Of a stretch of 64,000 nucleotides of DNA, positions 57,375 to 64,000 are shown one piece after another (the stretch's first letter is position 1; every line of letters begins with the position of its first letter). The notes below the pieces were generated by a model. That model was not told where the DNA came from, ran no database searches, and saw nothing but the letters and a program-made list of their open reading frames with translations. The DNA is from Sordaria brevicollis (lineage: Eukaryota; Ascomycota; Sordariomycetes; Sordariales; Sordariaceae), in the NCBI GenBank assembly GCA_033439795.1, contig JAUTDP010000001.1, positions 5,580,001-5,644,000 of the forward strand. Direction: 5' to 3'. Both the position numbers and the translations under genes were made by a program.

Positions 57375-58772
57375 TTACTTCATCGAATTTCGCAAACCGG
57401 ATCCCTTGACCTTCGGCGTAGCAGCCCTTGGTGTCCTTGTAATCTCACCACTGAACGGCGAGCTGGGAGTTCTACCCCCGCTGCTACCAATCTTACTCCA
57501 TAGCCTCTGGGCTGCCGGTGTCAGACCACCCGAGACCCGAGGACTGGATGGGAATTTCGGTACCGGCGTACGGTCCGCCTTTCCAGTCAAGCCCAGCTTC
57601 GCGGACGTTCTCTTTGATTGTGATATCCGCTCCACCATACGATGATGCAGTGCCTCCTTCTTTCTCTGTTCCTGAAGGTGGAACGGGTTTGGCGTCGCAT
57701 CACCTGGACCGAGATCGATCACCGGCGGAAGTGGTGTCTTGGATGCTTTCCTTGGAGGTTCTGGTTCTTCGTCATCGACAAATGCGTACCCATTGATCCG
57801 CGGTGTCTCGCCACCTCCTGTGACACTCGTCTCCGAATCGCAAGCACGTCGGTTGCCCGCAATGGCATTCCTGATATCCGAGAGTGATGGCGATGAAGCC
57901 CTTGTCCTGTTATCCTCTGTCGGAGGCACGAAAGGCTGCGGCACTCTCGTGTTTTCGTAGATAATTCTCTTCGGCTCGGCTCGTGATTCTCTTTGCGCGC
58001 GCTCGGCAGGCGTCTCCAACACCCCGTCTACACCCTCGGGTGCGAACATCAATTCGTTGTTTGGTTTTGCTTTCCACTGTTGTGGGGCAGCTGGTCGGTC
58101 GTCATCCTTGCTCTTGATGGCCAGGCGGTCCTTCTTGAACCCATCATCGACCAGGCTTTTCCCGCTCTCGAGCAGCTTCTGTTCGACCTCCTTTTGCTTA
58201 AGTTGTTGCTTCGACGGTAACTTGTTCCCGTTCCATAACCAAGCGTACTTCTCTGCCCTCTTCTGGTTCTGGTTATCCAGCAACTTGTAGAAACTCTCGT
58301 TGTCCTCGCTGGTGTATTTTGCCTGGAATGCGCCTAGGCTCATGTTGGTGTCGAGCTTGTTCTTTTCCTGTCCCACTGTTCTCGAGGATACCGTACTCAT
58401 CGGGGTGTCGCCAGCAAATCCCATGGGCGTTTCAGACCCGGGGCCTGATGACGCTGAGTGAAACGAACGGCTGGGCGTCTGATGGCGTCCGGGTGTCATG
58501 GCTTGCTGCAGACGTTGGGTGGCGCTCGAGATCCATTCTGGGTCCTTTGATTCCAGGGCGTCCAAGTACTCTCTCTGTGACTCCGCTTGTTGTAGACCTG
58601 GAAAGAAGTCGCGGGCAATAATTTGCGAAAGGGCGTCGGTGTAGCTGTCTTCATCGATGACTCTTTTTGGTCGCTTGATCTTCTTTGCAGGGGGCGGTGG
58701 TGGCATCAACTCGGTGTCGGTCCTCTTGCGGACGAGCGCCGTCGACGTCGACGTCGGCGGTTCTGACGCCAT
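57375..58772 (-). CDS. ess2: ESS2/DGCR14-family nuclear protein
   Basis: A 465-residue protein of the ES2 family, found in the nucleus and associated with the spliceosome C complex. The family signature starts at KRPKRVIDEDSYTDALSQII and continues ARDFFPGLQQAESQREYLDA. The central conserved block is NMSLGAFQAKYTSEDNESF and KYAWLWNGNKLP, followed by WKAKPNNELMFAPEG. The basic C-terminus includes LHHRMVERISQSKR and LTPAAQRLWSKIG. The frame is open 50 codons further upstream without an ATG, so 58772 (MASEPPTSTS) is the start. No intron is needed. Confidence 0.93.
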   Translation of the reverse strand: MASEPPTSTSTALVRKRTDTELMPPPPPAKKIKRPKRVIDEDSYTDALSQIIARDFFPGLQQAESQREYLDALESKDPEWISSATQRLQQAMTPGRHQTPSRSFHSASSGPGSETPMGFAGDTPMSTVSSRTVGQEKNKLDTNMSLGAFQAKYTSEDNESFYKLLDNQNQKRAEKYAWLWNGNKLPSKQQLKQKEVEQKLLESGKSLVDDGFKKDRLAIKSKDDDRPAAPQQWKAKPNNELMFAPEGVDGVLETPAERAQRESRAEPKRIIYENTRVPQPFVPPTEDNRTRASSPSLSDIRNAIAGNRRACDSETSVTGGGETPRINGYAFVDDEEPEPPRKASKTPLPPVIDLGPGDATPNPFHLQEQRKKEALHHRMVERISQSKRTSAKLGLTGKADRTPVPKFPSSPRVSGGLTPAAQRLWSKIGSSGGRTPSSPFSGEITRTPRAATPKVKGSGLRNSMK

Positions 58773-60503
58773 GGTGAAGAAGTGGCTGGAATCGGTATTG
58801 CGAAGGGAGAAAGATCGCCGACAAACGTCGGCTAGCTGGTTCGTGTCCCAGGCGGTGGATGGGTGAACCGAGGGGAGTGATGTTGTTCGTTGTCGGGGAT
58901 GAAGTTGTTGGTCGCGTAACAATTGGCGGCGGCGATGATCTTGGCTTGTGCTTTTGCCAAGACACGCCGTAAGAGCAGTGGAGCACGGTCGTCAACGAGA
59001 CATCTGGTACAGTATCACGATTTCAGAGTTACACGGTATAGCTGAACTCCACTATGGCCCCAGAGCCCCACTTCAACTTTGTTTGTTCAAGTTCAGCTTC
59101 CCGTGTCATCACGGACCCCAACTCAACTCTGCTTCAAATGTTTCTTTTCCGGTTTGAAGCTATGCCCAATTGGTTCAGCAAGCTGCTCTTTTGAGGGTCA
59201 ATATATTGGCCCTGCCGGCGAAACAAAAGCTATGGCAGACTTGTCAAAGGAGATCCCTGCTGTGTACAAGGATACTTCACTGTTGGGGCCTGTGCCTCAT
59301 CGTTGGTTGTTAACATGTCAGGAACATGAGCAAGGGAGACCGACGGAGTTCGAAGTTTGTTTTGATATGGATTAAAGATGTTGTGGATAAACTACGACTC
59401 CATGACTCTATCGTGGGTCTTGTTTACTTTGGCTTTTCCGTCATGAGGGGTTGTTGGTTTCATCCTGCATCCCACGGCATCATTTGACGCAAGGCCGTTT
59501 ATGTGGATGAGGTGGTACAAGTTTGAGCATGTGGCACTTGGTCGCATTTCACCTTCATCTTGTAGGATGGTGAGATCAAAGATATCAGAAACCTACCAGC
59601 TGCCTACCAAGAAATCTACCCCGAAGGAATATGCTTATCTACATCACAGCACGTGGGATGGGCTATCTGACTTTTCGGATGCTCTAGAGTTCGGGCTGGC
59701 TTGATCATGCTGATGGCTCTGGATGGGTTGATTGGCTGGACCTGACGGTTTGTTGTGATGGTTGCCGACCCAAAGGTGAACGACTGACCAAAGCGTCTGT
59801 CCGTGAGTCTGCCTTGTTGTTTCAAAGAGGACGGACGGAGGAACAAGAAGGATCTCCAATTCCCAAATATCTTCCTCCTGCTCATGGCCCGGTTTATGCA
59901 CCTTCAATCACACCCTCTCATTGGTAGCCTGTGAGCTCAACTGCACCTCAACCACCCACACATCTCTCGACATACATCAGTACTACTAGCGTCATCTCCT
60001 CGGCTCTTTTTTTTTTTTTTTGTGCACACACTTTGTTTTTATCCTTTTCCACAACGAGGCAGTCGGCACGCCGAGGATCGCAGGCCTTGACGTAGATTCA
60101 GTGTCACGACGTCGACACTTGAACTCCTTCTCATACTTTTCTATACTGACGGAGACGAGCCGGCTGCTATAGAGACCGTTTGAAGGTGTTGCCCGAGGTA
60201 AGAAAGCCCTCTCTCCTACCTACTGATTTGTTTTGTTCGTCCTTGGACACCTTTACGATTCATCTTGTTAGCCACAACAACCACCCTTTGCCACATCGTG
60301 ATCTTTTACTTTTGCTTCCCTTTCTCTTGTCGAGGTGACCTTATTGTCCACACCCTTTTTTCTCAGCCTCCTATGCGCGTGCCAACGCCCACCTCAGCGA
60401 GACTTTCCGATATAACCTTAACATCTGACCCCTGCCCCTACCCCCAACAACCACAACCAACCGACCTTATCTTGTTGGTGATTCGAAACCGTTACACCAA
60501 ACC
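58773..60503. promoter_or_regulatory. divergent promoter region ESS2 / RING gene
   Basis: About 1.73 kb. A run of 15 T lies at 60007-60021. The RING-gene leader probably contains an intron at 60198-60271. Open frames such as 59079-59375 have no recognised content. Confidence 0.5.
60198..60271 (+). other. probable 5' leader intron of the RING gene
   Basis: GTAAGA at 60198 and CTTGTTAG ending at 60271 bound a 74-nt intron-like segment, 232 nt upstream of the start codon. Confidence 0.4.
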
Positions 60504-61421
60504 ATGCTCAAATTTATCTTCTTTCACCTGGCTGAGCCTCCCTTCAGACTTTTTATAGCTATATCTCTCCGGACCTTCTCTCTCCTCTACGGCTTAACCG
60601 AAGCAATTCGCAAAGTCATCATAGCCATCATGAGCCGGGTACTATTCGACCAAAGCGCCGTCATGGCGGGTATGGCCTCCGCCAATCCCAAACCCCATCA
60701 GCTTGCCTCGAGATACAGCAAGAACGGCAACGGCTTGTGGGAGACGAAGATCAAAGAGAAACCCGTCGCCGAGCAACAATCCTCCGAAGACGAAGAAGAA
60801 GATCCCGCAGACAAGATGTGTCCCATCTGCCACGAAGAGATCGGCTCCCCATCCTCAGAAGGCATCGTCGAGACCTGGAGCGTCCTACCGTGCGGCCACC
60901 TCTTCGGCAGCCACTGCATCAAGCACTACATCCAGATGGTTGCCTACGACCGACCGCAATGCCCCATCTGCCGATACTCGCTCGTCCACGGGTGCGGCCA
61001 CCCCGTCCTGCCAGCCTTGTTCGTCACCGATTCCGATGATAAGAGCCGTCGTGTAAAAAACGCCGCCAAGGTCAACAGGGAGACGATTCGAGCCCTCGTT
61101 AAGAGTTCCATGCAGTACAGTTGCGCGTATTGTACCGAGATGATTGCTAGCGGACGTAGAGTGGTGGTTACCGGGAAGAACGGCAGGAAGCGTGGTGGAC
61201 AGCGCACGTCGAAGTGGAAGTTGCTGTTGAAGAGGATTTTTCTGAGTTCGCCGTTGGCGATGGACAGATGGAGAGATCCCGAGGCCGAGTATGCGACGGT
61301 TGCGAGATTCCCTGAGACAAGATTCGACTATTGGAACGGCGCGAGGGATTATGAGTGGGAGTGGTGGTGGGATAGGCAGACTTTGAAGCCGCTTCAAGGG
61401 GCCTCGATCAAGAAATTCTGA
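60504..61421 (+). CDS. RING-finger protein, probable E3 ubiquitin ligase
   Basis: A 305-residue single-exon protein. The RING spans about 106-156: CPIC (Cys106, Cys109), CGH (Cys130, His132), HCIK (Cys138) and CPIC (Cys153, Cys156). The position three residues after His132, usually His or Cys, is Gly in CGHLFG, so one zinc ligand may be absent or replaced by His137. Residues 1-42 are hydrophobic (LKFIFFHLAEPPFRLFIAI...) and could anchor the protein in a membrane. An alternative start at 60630 (MSRVLFDQSAV) would omit them. A second Cys pair occurs in YSCAYCTEM (about 209-217). The C-terminus is Trp-rich (DYEWEWWWDR). E3 activity is inferred from the RING only. Confidence 0.8.
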   Translation: MLKFIFFHLAEPPFRLFIAISLRTFSLLYGLTEAIRKVIIAIMSRVLFDQSAVMAGMASANPKPHQLASRYSKNGNGLWETKIKEKPVAEQQSSEDEEEDPADKMCPICHEEIGSPSSEGIVETWSVLPCGHLFGSHCIKHYIQMVAYDRPQCPICRYSLVHGCGHPVLPALFVTDSDDKSRRVKNAAKVNRETIRALVKSSMQYSCAYCTEMIASGRRVVVTGKNGRKRGGQRTSKWKLLLKRIFLSSPLAMDRWRDPEAEYATVARFPETRFDYWNGARDYEWEWWWDRQTLKPLQGASIKKF

Positions 61422-61964
61422 ACTGCCATGTTGTTTATTGGAAAGTTTTTGACAGAAGGGAGGAAATCATCAATCACCAATCCCGAAAGTTCAGATGGTC
61501 GTCATACAGGGATTTCATACCTCGGTCTGGGACAGGAGTACGTTTCCTCTCTACTAGACTATACCCAGGCTCATCGGGGACAATGTGGGCGTACACTTAT
61601 TATCCTTTTTACGTTGAAACTTTCGATCTGGATTTGGAGAAGAAATGGAATTGTACATTTGAATTGTTTTGGTGGTGACGTTATAGCAGGCAGGTACGGA
61701 TGGATTGCGGAGCTTATACCGGGGCCAGAGGCGGCTTACAGGGGTACTATAGGCGGCAACCCCGCGCTACCTCTAGCAGGGCTCTTAGTTGGTGATCAAA
61801 TCCCCACCTTCCGTCAATGGCATCGAACGAACTTTCAACTTTGACATCAATTTACGCGACGCGATCGGATTTCTGACTCCTCGGTTTCCTCTGTCCTCTT
61901 TGATCACTCGAACGTATTCTTAAGCATTCAATCGGATTGGCATAGTTTATAGAGTCTCGGAAAG
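61422..61964. promoter_or_regulatory. intergenic between RING gene and HUS1
   Basis: 543 nt in head-to-tail arrangement, holding the 3' region of the RING gene and the HUS1 promoter. No gene is supported. Confidence 0.5.
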
Positions 61965-63225
61965 ATGCGCTTCAAGACAGAACTCAGAAACATCCGCACC
62001 TTCTCCAGTGAGTCCCAAGTTGGCCTGGGCTCCTCCGGTTATATCTTGACCACTCCTACTCTAAGTGCTAACATGCGTTTACCACCCAGAACTCGTAGCC
62101 GCCCTCAACTCTCTAGAAAAGATTGCCTGGGTCCGGCTCGACGATGACACAGTTAGGTTCACCGTCATCCCTGACACCGGGTCCCAAGTATGGGCCTCCC
62201 TCTCCATCGACACCATCTTCGACAGCTACCACATCCAGTCCGCCGAACCCGGCAACACCATCAACCTCGAACTTCCCCTGGGCCCCCTCCAACGAGCCCT
62301 GAGATCCGCTCTCAACAGCAACCACGCCAGCCTGCGTCTCACCAAACGCGACGGCATCCCCATGCTCTCCATGACTATCCACACCATGACCAAGGACGCA
62401 CCCTCTGCCCGTAACAATCGCAACAAAAACGCCGCCGCCGATTCTCTAGACCACATGGACGAAGATCCCTTCGGCGAAAACTCACACAACTCCACCTACC
62501 CCCAAGAATCCCTCGAACTCACCCATAAGCGCGAGCGCGAAAAGGTCATCACCCAAGACATACCCGTGCGCGTCCTCCATCCTGACACCGTTGAGACCAT
62601 CATGCAGCCCAAAGTGCGCGAACCAGATGTACACATCGTTTTGCCTCCGCTGCTTCAACTCAAAGCGATTTCAGACCGATTTACCAAATTGGCTATCACC
62701 ACTGCCTCTTCTTCTGGTGGGAGAAATAATAACAGAGAAGCGCAAAACCCAAAACTGGAATTAAGCGCCAACATGCACGGCAGCTTGCGGTTAAGATTGG
62801 TCGCCGACACCCTGGACATTACTAGCGTCTGGGACGGCGTGCTGGAGAACCCGGAATTAGATCCGGCGGTGCTGCCGTGTCCGATTGAGGAGCATCCATC
62901 GACTATATATAAGGAGGCAGGGCCGGATAGGTGGGCGACGGTGAGGGTGGATGGGAAGGATTGGAGCAGGGTTCTGAGCGTGGGACGGCTGGAGGGGAGT
63001 AGGGTGATTGCGTGCTTTGCGAATGAGCATGCGCTGATATTGTACGTTTATATCAGGCGGGTGGATGATGATTTTCAGATGGGGGGTGGGTTGGCGAGGG
63101 ATGGAGGGGAGGCGGAGGATGTTGTTACTGTGAGTCTTTGCCTCCAATCCGTTACCCTTGTTGAGAAGGAGGTTACTAACTTATGGTTTCTGTGGTAGTA
63201 CTACATTACGGGTTACAGCGCTTGA
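61965..63225 (+). CDS. hus1: checkpoint clamp subunit HUS1
   Basis: Exons 61965-62007, 62090-63129 and 63199-63225 encode 369 residues. Hus1 joins Rad9 and Rad1 in the PCNA-like 9-1-1 clamp loaded at DNA damage. The N-terminus MRFKTELRNIRTFSKLVAAL, formed across the first junction, is the Hus1 signature. Next come KIAWVRLDDDTVRFTVIP and SIDTIFDSYHIQSA. The second half has IPVRVLHPDTVETIM and KLELSANMHGSLRLRL. The C-terminus, CFANEHALILYVYI and YYITGYSA, matches family ends, the last nine codons coming from a 27-nt exon. Introns are 62008-62089 (GTGAGT, GCTAAC, CCCAG) and 63130-63198 (GTGAGT...TGGTAG). A Ser/Asn/Asp-rich loop (about 130-170) separates the two clamp domains. Confidence 0.95.
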
Positions 63226-64000
63226 TCTCAATCAATCCCTAAAGGGTGTTTGGTGACGGATCATTCCAGCGGGAAAAGGATCGGGTCTTACACGGCGTTT
63301 CGGACAGAACAGGAATGGAGCTGAAGGGAAAAGTACAAGATGTCTGCAAATATCAGTTTTATAAGCATGGAGTTATAAAGGAGCGGGTGGTTCGGCAATT
63401 TACTATATTGTTATCTCCTACAGAAACTTGAGCATGTTGGTTGAGACAGGAAGCAATTAGTCAGTCTGATGAAAACCTATATGTATAAAGCATTAAGTTG
63501 AAAGATAAACGCAGCAAATTGCGAAATGAAGAAGATACCAACTCGTACAAACATTTCGATGTCAATGTAGACCAAGTGTCTCCAATTAATTGATATCATC
63601 TCAAGGAGAAACAGTTGGAGAAATGTGTAGTCAACAAGTAGTTCTTCCAATCTGCAAATTCTGAGTTTACGGTGAGTGTCCGTGACTTCACGTTGGTATT
63701 ATGTCCATGCAGTGTGAATGTAAACAAACCCCTTTTTCGTAGAGGCTACTGTACCCGCTGTCTGCCAAGACCTACCATCGTCTATCACGAGGTAGACACC
63801 ACCCTAAGAGCCTCATCAACGTCATCTCAACAGACTTCCTGACTTGGGACGCGACTGAGAGGATGGGGAAGAGCATACAACTCTAGAATACACTCCACGC
63901 GTCGACCGATCTCTTGTTCCACAAGTTCGAGGCGTCATACACAATCACATCCCTTCGAGTGGTCAAAGACCAATAAACTACAAAAAACCGAATATTTCCA
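63226..64000. other. 3' region of HUS1 and right edge
   Basis: No gene is supported. A 61-codon frame at 63246-63431 directly after HUS1 has no recognised content. Confidence 0.5.

Overview
This window is nuclear DNA from a filamentous ascomycete, most likely a Sordariomycete of the Neurospora/Sordaria type. The signs are short introns (about 60-300 nt) with GTRAGT donors and CTAAC-like branch sites, CAAAATG-type start contexts, strongly C-ending codons in the translation-factor gene, abundant CAA/CAG and other low-complexity repeats, and orthologues of conserved fungal genes. The species call is inference. No CRISPR array, rRNA, tRNA, provirus or intact transposon was seen.

Layout. Left edge (1-2.6 kb): the 3' part of a gene with an Asp-Asn repeat and a polyglutamine tract, followed by a duplicated coding unit, then a small Cys-rich fungal protein on the minus strand. 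7.6-24.5 kb: a 14-3-3-like protein (+), KIN17 (+), SPT4 (-), the AMPK/SNF1 beta subunit (+), KAE1 of KEOPS (-), EPL1 of NuA4 (-) and calcineurin B (+). 24.5-36.1 kb: a gene-poor stretch of about 11.7 kb. 36.1-37.4 kb: a three-exon conserved fungal protein of unknown function (-). 37.4-46.2 kb: a second gene-poor stretch of about 8.7 kb. 46.2-63.2 kb: a compact block with mitochondrial uS9 (-), eEF1B gamma (+), an FCP1/NIF-type HAD protein (-), RRP36 (+), COQ8-type kinase (-), ESS2 (-), a RING protein (+) and HUS1 (+).

Genes are mostly housekeeping and arranged individually in convergent and divergent pairs, as is normal for a fungus. Themes recur without evidence of a functional cluster: chromatin and transcription elongation (EPL1, SPT4), signalling (calcineurin B, AMPK beta, 14-3-3-like), translation and ribosomes (uS9m, eEF1B gamma, RRP36, KEOPS) and genome maintenance (KIN17, HUS1). 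Exon boundaries were worked out by hand from reading-frame continuity plus splice signals; for nine spliced genes they give uninterrupted family-typical proteins.

The most unusual signals are: five copies of the palindrome GTACCGGTAC confined to the two gene-poor stretches; three abutting CACGTG boxes in the first intron of EPL1; a GC-AG intron in calcineurin B; a duplicated unit at 660-1256 whose divergence pattern reveals the coding frame; a 14-3-3-like protein that seems to lack phosphopeptide-binding residues; and an FCP1-like protein with Asn in place of the second catalytic Asp.
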